NCBI GenBank assembly: GCA_021199405.1
Contig: JAJQID010000217.1
Span: 1-18,545 of the forward strand
Source of the DNA: Lachnospiraceae bacterium
GTDB lineage: Bacteria; Bacillota; Clostridia; Lachnospirales; Lachnospiraceae
DNA length: 18,545 nt
Direction: 5' to 3'
Below are positions 1 through 5,249 of the stretch, one piece after another. Positions within the stretch are counted from its first letter, which is position 1. Every line of letters begins with the position of its first letter. Position numbers and translations under genes: made by a program. Below the pieces are notes generated by a model. The model saw nothing but the letters and a program-made list of their open reading frames with translations, had not been told where the DNA came from and ran no database searches.

Positions 1-107
1 TTGCTGCCGGAGTCAATGGGAAATCCACCAATTTGGACGATTCTCGCTCTGGCAAAACGTATCGCAAAGGTTTGTACAGCGACCATAGGCTGACTGTTCG
101 TATGTGA
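1..107 (+). other. Possible 3' end of an upstream gene
   Basis: Two frames are open from the left edge: frame 3 to a TGA at 105-107 and frame 1 to a TGA at 91-93. Neither tail was recognised and I cannot tell which is coding. If the frame-3 tail is real, it ends 18 bases before the regulator ATG, which would make a tight operon. Confidence 0.25.
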
Positions 108-125
108 CCGGGAAAGGAGGAACCC

Positions 126-524
126 ATGCAGGAAAAACGCCATAACGAATCCCAGGAGGATTATCTGGAGGGCATATATGTGATCAGTCAGCGAAAAGGC
201 TACTGCCGTTTCGTAGACCTGGCGGAGGAGCTTGGCTATACCAAGGCAAGCGTCAGCGTAGCAGTGTCAAAAATGAAAGCGGAGAATCTGCTTCAGGTTA
301 CTCACGCCGGATTACTGGAACTGACAGAAGCGGGAAAGAGAATCGCAGAGTATACGTTTCAGAAGCATTCGCTTCTGAAAAAGATGCTGTGTGAGATAGG
401 CGTGGACGAACAACGGGCAGACATTGAGGCTTGCCAGATTGAGCATATCATCAGCGATGAGACATTTCAGAGATTGGTGTTAATGGAGAATAACTGCGCC
501 CGATGCAAAGAATGTCAAGGTTGA
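126..524 (+). CDS. DtxR/MntR-family metal-dependent transcriptional regulator
   Basis: This 132-residue protein is a probable iron- or manganese-responsive repressor. The N-terminal half is a winged helix: the opening with S-QEDYLEGIY is the typical DtxR/MntR start, followed by a recognition helix region with TKASVSVAVSKM (about residues 40-51). The second half matches the dimerisation/metal-binding region, including an E-x-x-x-C-Q-I-E-H-I-I stretch near residues 101-111. It is about the length of MntR-type members and lacks the SH3-like third domain of DtxR proper. The C-terminus carries a C-x-x-C-x-x-C cluster (residues 124-130), which could bind metal. A strong AAAGGAGG at 113-120 with 5-base spacing fixes the start. 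Family members often sit beside metal transport genes, but the neighbour is outside the window. Family assignment is firm; the metal is unknown. Confidence 0.85.
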   Translation: MQEKRHNESQEDYLEGIYVISQRKGYCRFVDLAEELGYTKASVSVAVSKMKAENLLQVTHAGLLELTEAGKRIAEYTFQKHSLLKKMLCEIGVDEQRADIEACQIEHIISDETFQRLVLMENNCARCKECQG

Positions 525-996
525 TTATCCTGCAAAACTGTTTTTGATTGATACTGTATGATCGGCTGGATCACTATGTATGGATCAATGTAACGGCAAA
601 AATAGAGTTTTCAAGCAGTCGAGCTTAGAGAAATCTAATGAACAGATAGAAATATGACAATAATACGCGCTCTCTATATCCGATAGTGTCTACAACAGAA
701 AAACCTTGCTATCCCTGTAGACATTTAGGCACGAAAAATGCTTTTGTTTTCAAGAAATAAATTTGTTGCCGACAGTAAAAACGATATTTAATGCCAAGCC
801 TTTGAAAAACTCGCTTCTAACTGTCTACAGATTTTGGAGAACGTGCGGCTGCTGTCGAAAAGATAAGCGGCAAAAAGTCCCTGTTTATGCGAAATAAAAT
901 CGCAGAAGTCGAAGAAAAGGATATTTTATATCAAAGCCCTCAAAAACCGGCTTGAACTATTAGACAAATATTATTTGAAAAATTCCTACGCAGAAA
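525..996. other. Gene-free, degraded region
   Basis: No intact gene was found. A dyad TGTCTACA (687-694) / TGTAGACA (716-723) spans a 21-base loop, and a third copy of TGTCTACA lies at 822-829. Between about 850 and 1000, two short plus-strand frames read like fragments of one protein split by a frameshift. One has the sequence KISGKKSLFMRNKIAEVEEK and the other has ALKNRLELLDKYYLKN. I do not recognise the protein. With tnpV next door, this is probably decayed mobile-element DNA. Confidence 0.4.
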
Positions 997-1036
997 AAAT
1001 CCCTTTGCCGACTCTCAACAGTCGGCAAAGGGATTT
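997..1036 (-). terminator. Rho-independent terminator of tnpV
   Basis: A perfect 17-bp inverted repeat lies at 997-1013 and 1020-1036 with a 6-base loop. Read on the minus strand it is followed by a run of six T, just downstream of the minus-strand gene ending at 1042. This is a strong intrinsic terminator for that gene. Confidence 0.9.
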
Positions 1037-1041
1037 ATGCA

Positions 1042-1443
1042 TCACGCAAATATGATTTCAGTGTTTACAAGCTCTCTTGCTGTATCACAGATACCGTTCA
1101 TTTCCTGTATCCAGATGAATGGATTTTCAGATTTAAGCAGTTCGGTGATTCCCTGTGCTTTTTTCATCTGTTCCACAATCAAGTCATACCGCGCCTGCGC
1201 CTGTTCATCAATGGCTGAAAGATGCTGATCCAGCTTTCCGGTCAGCAACAGTCCATCATAAAGTCCGCGATGATATTCCCTCAAATATTTCTTGCGCCTC
1301 TGTCCCCATACACCGATGGGAAACTGCTCTGCTGGTGCGTAAGACAAGTCAGGAATCAGATGCCCATTCCCATTTTCACTAAAGGTTCCGCCGGTTTGTT
1401 CATAAAGAGATTTCATGATCGTATTCATCCTTTGCTTATTCAT
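1042..1443 (-). CDS. tnpV: TnpV-family transposon protein
   Basis: This 133-residue protein has the pattern of the TnpV family from clostridial mobilizable and conjugative elements. The N-terminal part has LYEQTGGTF and a short aromatic/proline segment with IPDLSY. A central basic segment follows (WGQRRKKYLREYHRGLYDGL), then the conserved leucine-rich LLTGKLDQHLSAIDEQA. The C-terminal half is predicted helical. The exact role of TnpV is not known; it accompanies serine recombinases of Tn4451-type elements. No recombinase gene is next to it here, so this is probably an orphan left after decay of the element. The upstream site on the minus strand (AGGATT) is weak, and an internal Met at residue 10 is a possible alternative start. 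It has its own strong terminator. Confidence 0.75.
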   Translation of the reverse strand: MNKQRMNTIMKSLYEQTGGTFSENGNGHLIPDLSYAPAEQFPIGVWGQRRKKYLREYHRGLYDGLLLTGKLDQHLSAIDEQAQARYDLIVEQMKKAQGITELLKSENPFIWIQEMNGICDTARELVNTEIIFA

Positions 1444-1552
1444 ATTTTATAACCAATCCTGTATGACAGTTGCCATTGTTTAAATTTGATTGATTACTGT
1501 TTTATGAACAACCAGCATTTACGGGCTTTTTGGAGGTTCGTGAAAGGGTTCA

Positions 1553-1569
1553 AGTCCCATCTCCTGCAT
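1553..1569 (+). repeat. 17-bp direct repeat, left copy (att-like, tRNA 3'-end-like)
   Basis: The sequence AGTCCCATCTCCTGCAT recurs exactly at 2474-2490. Here it is preceded by GGGTTCA, so the segment reads like a T-loop plus acceptor strand of a tRNA 3' end. No tRNA 5' part is present upstream. This resembles a recombination scar of an element that integrates into a tRNA 3' end. Confidence 0.55.
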
Positions 1570-1580
1570 GTGATTTTTGG

Positions 1581-1618
1581 TCGGGAATCCTTTAAAATAA
1601 GGGATTCCCGATTTTTTT
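1581..1618 (+). terminator. Intrinsic terminator after left repeat
   Basis: A 10-bp stem TCGGGAATCC (1581-1590) / GGATTCCCGA (1602-1611) is followed by a T-run. It sits 11 bases after the tRNA-like repeat, where a tRNA terminator would be, and insulates the toxin-antitoxin promoter from upstream transcription. Confidence 0.8.
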
Positions 1619-1706
1619 CTTCCTTTAGGTATTTGTTTCGTCAAAAACTTAACAATCAATATGATTCGGAGAACATAAAATAATAATTAAAATTTTAACT
1701 TGAATA

Positions 1707-1736
1707 TTGCATAATAAATATTAAAGGGTATATAAT
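1707..1736 (+). promoter_or_regulatory. Promoter of the toxin-antitoxin operon
   Basis: The -35 TTGCAT (1707-1712), an 18-bp spacer and a perfect -10 TATAAT (1731-1736) lie 29 bases before the antitoxin ATG in very AT-rich DNA. Antitoxins of this family usually repress their own promoter; no clear operator palindrome was resolved here. Confidence 0.65.
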
Positions 1737-1765
1737 ACTTAAAATGGACAAAAGGAGGTTAAACC

Positions 1766-2116
1766 ATGAGTACAGCACTTTTGGATTTTACAGACAAACT
1801 TGTCTCTGTTTCGGATTTTAGTCAGGGAAAGGCCGGAAAAATATTTTCAGACGTAGCAGATAATAACGCGGAATACATTGTTTTGAAGAATAATCAACCG
1901 GCAGCGATTGTGGTGTCTCCAAAAGAGTATAAAGAAACACAGGTAAAGGCAACAAAATTTGAACAGCTATTGGAATTGATTGAGAATATCAGACTTCTAA
2001 AAATTGCTGAAAGCAGACAGGCAGACAAAGCTGTCCCATTTGAAGAGTTCATAAAAGAAGAAGGCTTTTCTATGGAAGAACTGGAAAAAGCTGCAGAAAG
2101 CGTGGAATTCGAGTAA
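1766..2116 (+). CDS. Antitoxin, Phd/YefM-like, of a type II toxin-antitoxin pair
   Basis: This 116-residue protein should bind DNA through its N-terminal half and neutralise the toxin encoded next to it through its C-terminal half. The stretch SVSDFSQGKAGKIFSDV, then YIVLKNNQPAAIVVSPKEY (about residues 37-55), is the typical Phd/YefM core: a short helix, then the strand motif with N-x-P-x-A-V-x-x-S-x-x-x-Y. The C-terminal part is helical and acidic, as expected for a toxin-binding tail. It is somewhat longer than the usual 80-95 residues. AAAGGAGG at 1749-1756 fixes the start. Its stop TAA shares one base with the toxin start (TAATG), so translation is coupled. The operon is probably autoregulated through the promoter at 1707-1736. 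Confidence 0.85.
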   Translation: MSTALLDFTDKLVSVSDFSQGKAGKIFSDVADNNAEYIVLKNNQPAAIVVSPKEYKETQVKATKFEQLLELIENIRLLKIAESRQADKAVPFEEFIKEEGFSMEELEKAAESVEFE

Positions 2117-2472
2117 TGGGCTGGAAAATTAAAATTACGGAGGAAGCCAGGCAGGATTTCAAAAAATTGGACAACAGTATCCACGAGCAAATACTTGCAG
2201 GTATTGTTAAAGTTTCCTCTGCTCCGTTACCTCGCCCGAACGGATATGGGAAACCGCTTGGAAATAAACAGGGGAACAACCTGACTGGTTTTTTCAAAAT
2301 CAAATATAAAGGGATAGGAATTCGGGTTGTTTATACTCTTGTCATTGAGCAGCTTGTCATGAATGTCGTTGTTATTTCAGAGCGTGATGATGAATATTGC
2401 TATAAAATGGCATCAAAATTATACGAGAAATATGGGGATTCTATCTTTGGGGACATTTTTGAAAATCTATGA
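2116..2472 (+). CDS. Toxin, RelE/ParE superfamily
   Basis: This 118-residue protein is the toxin partner of the upstream antitoxin. The start W-K-I-K-I-T-E-E-A-R-Q-D-F-K-K-L-D is the usual RelE/ParE beginning: a beta strand, then a helix with F-x-K-L. The middle has P-L-G followed by LTGFFKIKYKGIGIRVVYTL, matching the conserved strand series with L-x-G-x-x-(K/R)-I-x-x-x-x-x-R-V-x-Y. The late strand VVVISERDDEYCYKMA is where RelE-type mRNA nucleases have their terminal catalytic residues. RelE (ribosome-dependent mRNase) seems more likely than ParE (gyrase poison), but sequence alone does not settle it. It overlaps the antitoxin by one base. The stop codon lies only one base before the right copy of the 17-bp repeat, so the cassette fills the repeat-bounded interval almost exactly. 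Confidence 0.85.
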   Translation: MGWKIKITEEARQDFKKLDNSIHEQILAGIVKVSSAPLPRPNGYGKPLGNKQGNNLTGFFKIKYKGIGIRVVYTLVIEQLVMNVVVISERDDEYCYKMASKLYEKYGDSIFGDIFENL

Positions 2473-2473
2473 C

Positions 2474-2490
2474 AGTCCCATCTCCTGCAT
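2474..2490 (+). repeat. 17-bp direct repeat, right copy (att-like)
   Basis: Exact copy of AGTCCCATCTCCTGCAT at 1553-1569, starting one base after the toxin stop. The bases before it differ from the left copy (no GGGTTCA), so identity begins within the tRNA-like T-loop. The two copies are 921 bp apart. Confidence 0.55.
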
Positions 2491-2499
2491 ATCATTTCA

Positions 2500-2541
2500 G
2501 CTCTGAAATTCTGAAAGAAGGAATTTCAGAGCTTTTCTTTT
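2500..2541 (+). terminator. Intrinsic terminator of the toxin-antitoxin operon
   Basis: A perfect 11-bp stem, GCTCTGAAATT (2500-2510) / AATTTCAGAGC (2522-2532), is followed by TTTTCTTTT. It closes the toxin-antitoxin transcript and has the same placement after the 17-bp repeat as the left terminator. Confidence 0.85.
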
Positions 2542-2676
2542 GTTAACCATAACATTCTGTTATGGAGAATGTCAAGAAGAACAGAACAGCGCGGGATTTA
2601 TATATCACAGTGATCTCTGCGTCGGAGAGCATGTCCGCCTTTCTTTACAGGAAATTCCCACTTATTTTAGAAAATA

Positions 2677-2719
2677 TCAGCACTCAACGCTTGACATTGC
2701 TAATAACAAGTGTTATAAC
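2677..2719 (+). promoter_or_regulatory. Hsp20 promoter with overlapping CIRCE-like HrcA operator
   Basis: The promoter is TTGACA (2691-2696), 17 bp, TATAAC (2714-2719). Over the -35 lies TCAGCACTC (2677-2685), N9, CATTGCTAA (2695-2703). This matches the CIRCE consensus TTAGCACTC-N9-GAGTGCTAA at 15 of 18 positions with the exact 9-base spacer. HrcA binding there should block RNA polymerase until heat stress. The leader of about 130 nt contains GGCGGC (2760-2765) / GCCGCC (2795-2800), a possible stem. The remaining bases from 2542 hold a small perfect 7-bp hairpin (2547-2553/2559-2565) and no gene. Confidence 0.65.
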
Positions 2720-2853
2720 ACAAATAGAACAAAGGATCAGATGAAACCTCATCCATCCTGGCGGCTGAGAAACACCCAGAGGACTGCATTACAGGCCGCC
2801 GGTTCTGAACTGAATTTTTTTGAATTGATTTATGACGGAAGGGAGCGATATTT

Positions 2854-3285
2854 ATGTTGAGACCGAGTATTTACAGAGAGAATTTATGGGATGATTTCTT
2901 TGAGGATGAGTTTTTCCATCCGTTTCATGGGAATGGCCGCGAGGCGGAAATGATGAGGACGGAAGTGAAGGAGAATGACGCCGATTATGAGGTCACGATG
3001 AATCTTCCGGGCATTCAGAAGGAGAACGTGAAGGTGCAGCTGAAGGACGGCTATCTGACGGTGGGGGCTTCCAGTGATACCAACAATGACCAGAAGGATG
3101 ACGAGGGCAGATATATCCGCCGCGAGCGTTATGTGGGTTCCTTCAGCAGATCCTTCTATGTGGGCGAGGACGTAAAGCAGGAGGAGATTAAGGCAAAATT
3201 CGAAAACGGCACGCTGGTGCTGACCGTGCCAAAGAAGGTGCAGCAGCCCGCCGTGGAGGAGAAGCGCTACATCGAAATCGAATGA
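2854..3285 (+). CDS. Hsp20/alpha-crystallin family small heat shock protein
   Basis: This 143-residue protein is an ATP-independent cytoplasmic holdase that binds unfolding proteins. The alpha-crystallin domain covers about residues 36-125. It starts with the typical MRTEVKENDADYEVTMNLPG, continues with V-K-V-Q-L-K-D-G-Y-L-T-V and a loop R-R-E-R-Y-V-G-S-F-S-R-S-F-Y-V, and ends in F-E-N-G-T-L-V-L-T-V-P-K, the signature G-x-L-x-(V/I)-x-x-P-K end. The short C-terminal tail ends YIEIE; an I-E-I motif of the I-x-I type used for oligomerisation is present. The length is normal for bacterial Hsp20. AAGGGAG at 2839-2845 supports the start. Control by heat through the CIRCE-like site is inferred from the promoter. 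No clear terminator follows. Confidence 0.93.
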   Translation: MLRPSIYRENLWDDFFEDEFFHPFHGNGREAEMMRTEVKENDADYEVTMNLPGIQKENVKVQLKDGYLTVGASSDTNNDQKDDEGRYIRRERYVGSFSRSFYVGEDVKQEEIKAKFENGTLVLTVPKKVQQPAVEEKRYIEIE

Positions 3286-3376
3286 CGCTTCCGAAATCGA
3301 TTATTACAAAATAAACATCTGACAGAGAATGGTTCAACTGAAAATATGTCTGTGGAATAAAGGTTTTATTATTCAC

Positions 3377-3432
3377 TTGACAGAGAGACTTTCCGCGCGG
3401 TAATATCTAAGAGATATGAAATTACCGCGCGG
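3377..3432 (+). promoter_or_regulatory. Promoter with 12-bp dyad before the aldolase gene
   Basis: TTGACA (3377-3382), an 18-bp spacer and TAATAT (3401-3406) form a good promoter. A perfect dyad CCGCGCGGTAAT (3393-3404) / ATTACCGCGCGG (3421-3432) overlaps the -10 and the likely start site. Each half contains the self-palindrome CCGCGCGG, and the two are 32 bp apart centre to centre, about three helical turns. No T-run follows, so an operator or leader hairpin is more likely than a terminator. Confidence 0.6.
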
Positions 3433-3505
3433 ACCGGATGGCGGATAGGATCCTTTGCCCGGCCGTTTGAGAGAAATGTTATTCAGACTACAGGGAGGAT
3501 GTATC

Positions 3506-4159
3506 ATGAAGTTCTTTATCGACACAGCAAATGTTGACGAGATCAGGAAGGCTAACGACATGGGAGTGATCTGCGGCGTCACCACCAATCCGTCTCTGAT
3601 TGCAAAGGAAGGCCGTGACTTCAATGAGGTCATTAAGGAGATTACTTCCATCGTGGACGGCCCAATCAGCGGCGAAGTCAAGGCGACCACCACAGACGCT
3701 CAGGGCATGATCGCGGAGGGCCGTGAAATTGCGAAGATTCACCCCAACATGGTTGTCAAGATTCCCATGACCGCAGAGGGGCTGAAGGCTGTCAAGGTAC
3801 TGTCCTCAGAGGGGATTAAGACCAACGTAACGCTGATTTTTACCGCCAATCAGGCCATTCTCGCCGCCAACGCGGGGGCGACCTACGTATCCCCGTTCCT
3901 GGGCAGGCTGGATGACATCAGCGTGACCGGCGTCGATTTGATTCGTCAGATTTCTGAAATTTTCAATATCTATGGCTATGAGACCCAGATCATCGCAGCC
4001 TCCATCCGCAATCCCATCCATGTGACGGACTGTGCGCTGGCGGGCGCTGACATTGCCACAATCCCTTACAAAGTAATTGAACAGATGACAAAACATCCGC
4101 TGACCGATCAGGGCATTGCCAAGTTCCAGGCGGATTATAAGGCTGTATTCGGGGAATAA
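3506..4159 (+). CDS. fsa: Fructose-6-phosphate aldolase / transaldolase-like (TalC/FSA family)
   Basis: This 217-residue class I aldolase is of the short transaldolase family. Members either transfer dihydroxyacetone units in the pentose phosphate pathway or cleave fructose 6-phosphate to dihydroxyacetone and glyceraldehyde 3-phosphate. The Schiff-base lysine is K85 in N-M-V-V-K-I-P-M-T, preceded by F-I-D-T-A-N (Asp6) and G-V-T-T-N-P-S-L (Asn28). Near the C-terminus, ASIRNPIHV, then A-G-A-D-I-A-T-I-P, is the conserved phosphate-binding end. GGGAGG at 3493-3498 and the MKFFIDTA opening fix this start; an upstream in-frame ATG at 3455 would add 17 residues not typical of the family. Which of the two activities applies cannot be read from the sequence. 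The promoter carries a conspicuous dyad. Confidence 0.92.
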   Translation: MKFFIDTANVDEIRKANDMGVICGVTTNPSLIAKEGRDFNEVIKEITSIVDGPISGEVKATTTDAQGMIAEGREIAKIHPNMVVKIPMTAEGLKAVKVLSSEGIKTNVTLIFTANQAILAANAGATYVSPFLGRLDDISVTGVDLIRQISEIFNIYGYETQIIAASIRNPIHVTDCALAGADIATIPYKVIEQMTKHPLTDQGIAKFQADYKAVFGE

Positions 4160-4241
4160 TCGAATCGGATACATGTGATAGTGGACATTCGCGGAGCGGG
4201 GATGAAATCATCTCTGTCTGAGAATGTCGGAGAAAGGGCAG

Positions 4242-4427
4242 GTGCAAAGAAACGTGACGAACCTGATTTTATTTGTCAATTCATTTTTATCCTATCTTCT
4301 GGTGTTCGTGGTGAGCATCGCCGTAGTGGGCGTTGCCATATTCGCGGGCTATAAGCTGAGAGTCAGAAAGGACGCGAAGAACGCTCTTTTGAAGGAGCAG
4401 GAGCAGAATGCCACGGACGGGCAGTAG
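4242..4427 (+). CDS. Small single-span membrane protein of unknown function
   Basis: The gene encodes about 61 residues. An N-terminal segment is followed by one long hydrophobic span (FLSYLLVFVVSIAVVGVAIF), then a basic stretch (K-L-R-V-R-K-D-A-K) and a short polar tail. The positive residues predict a cytoplasmic C-terminus. I see no catalytic motif. I prefer the GTG at 4242, because GGAG (4229-4232) lies 9 bases upstream. An ATG at 4224 has no site before it, and a second GTG at 4254 is possible. It sits between the aldolase and dUTPase genes with short gaps, so it may be co-transcribed with dUTPase. Confidence 0.6.
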   Translation: MQRNVTNLILFVNSFLSYLLVFVVSIAVVGVAIFAGYKLRVRKDAKNALLKEQEQNATDGQ

Positions 4428-4451
4428 AAGGAACCCACGCGGAGAAGTATT

Positions 4452-4958
4452 ATGGACAGAAGAATTGCAAAGTTTCAGAAGGTGAGCCCGAAGCAGTTTA
4501 TGGAGGGCTTTGCTGAGATCAGCACCGATCCGGAGCTGGTGACGGCTGTTTATGAATCGATCAGGCTTCCCAGGAGGGCTACAAAGGACAGCGCCGGCTA
4601 CGATTTTTTCGCGCCGGTGGATATTGTGCTTGCGCCGGGGGAGAGCGTGAAGGTCCCCACGGGCATTCGCTGTCAGATGAGGGAGGACTGGGTATTGCAG
4701 ATTTTCCCCAGAAGCGGCCTTGGCTTCAAGTATCGCCTGCAGCTCAATAATACGGTGGGTATCATTGATGCGGACTACTATTTTTCGGACAACGAGGGGC
4801 ACATTTTTATCAAGCTCACCAATGATTCGAAGGAGGGCAGGACGCTGTCGGTACCGGCAGGCTCCGGCTTTGCCCAGGGCATCTTTTTACAGTACGGCAT
4901 CACGGTGGATGACGACGTGGAGGAGGTGCGCAACGGCGGCTTCGGCAGCACCACCTGA
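4452..4958 (+). CDS. dut: dUTP diphosphatase (dUTPase)
   Basis: This 168-residue enzyme hydrolyses dUTP to dUMP and pyrophosphate, keeping uracil out of DNA and feeding thymidylate synthesis. All five trimeric dUTPase motifs can be seen. Motif 1 is DSAGYDFFAP (46-55), motif 2 is PRSGL (86-90), and motif 3 is NNTVGIIDADYY (99-110) with the catalytic Asp106. Motif 4 is GSGFAQGIF, and the C-terminal motif 5 is RNGGFGSTT (160-168), the flexible lid that closes on the nucleotide. An N-terminal extension of about 35 residues makes it longer than the usual 140-150. The extension shows no known domain. GGAGAAG precedes the ATG. Confidence 0.92.
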   Translation: MDRRIAKFQKVSPKQFMEGFAEISTDPELVTAVYESIRLPRRATKDSAGYDFFAPVDIVLAPGESVKVPTGIRCQMREDWVLQIFPRSGLGFKYRLQLNNTVGIIDADYYFSDNEGHIFIKLTNDSKEGRTLSVPAGSGFAQGIFLQYGITVDDDVEEVRNGGFGSTT

Positions 4959-4993
4959 TAAAAAATGGAATAGAGTATGGAAGTATAAAGACT

Positions 4994-5239
4994 CCCCTTT
5001 CCGGGCATGTTATGATTAAAGCGACAAAAGGGTATGATACTCGGATTTCCTCACAGAGCGCCCTGCGGGTGTCCGCGCTATGCGCTCCCGAAATCCGAAA
5101 AACATTCGAAATTCGCTCATTTTTCTTCGAAAAATGGCTACTTTCTCATGTTTTTGCGGTCCCCAAGGTCATAAATGCGAATGCAAGCATTCGATTTTTG
5201 ACCTTTTGTCCCTTGTATCATGTTATTCCCGGGAAGGGG
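4994..5239. repeat. 246-bp MITE-like structured element with 38-bp imperfect inverted ends
   Basis: The ends 4994-5031 and 5202-5239 form an imperfect inverted repeat. The outer 23 positions match at 18, and the inner 9-mer GACAAAAGG (5023-5031) pairs exactly with CCTTTTGTC (5202-5210). Inside are three stem-loops. The first pairs 5041-5049 with 5090-5098 (TCGGATTTC / GAAATCCGA) and has a second stem, GAGCGC / GCGCTC. The second is CATTTTT / AAAAATG (5118-5124 / 5130-5136). The third is a long hairpin over 5165-5205 with core CGAATGC-AA-GCATTCG. The foot of the third hairpin (5199-5205) overlaps the right terminal repeat, so the two pairings exclude each other. No coding sequence was recognised. 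It may be a miniature transposable element or a structured leader of the next gene. Confidence 0.6.
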
Positions 5240-5249
5240 TTTTTATTTT

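Noticed and set aside
1500..1570. A complete tRNA gene at the left 17-bp repeat
   Set aside because: Only a T-loop and acceptor-like 3' end is visible; no 5' acceptor, D-arm or anticodon arm lies upstream.
3393..3432. Terminator of hsp20
   Set aside because: The dyad is strong but lacks a following T-run and overlaps a good promoter.
3455..3505. An earlier aldolase start at 3455
   Set aside because: It adds 17 residues not seen in the family, while the ATG at 3506 has a good GGGAGG site and the standard N-terminus.
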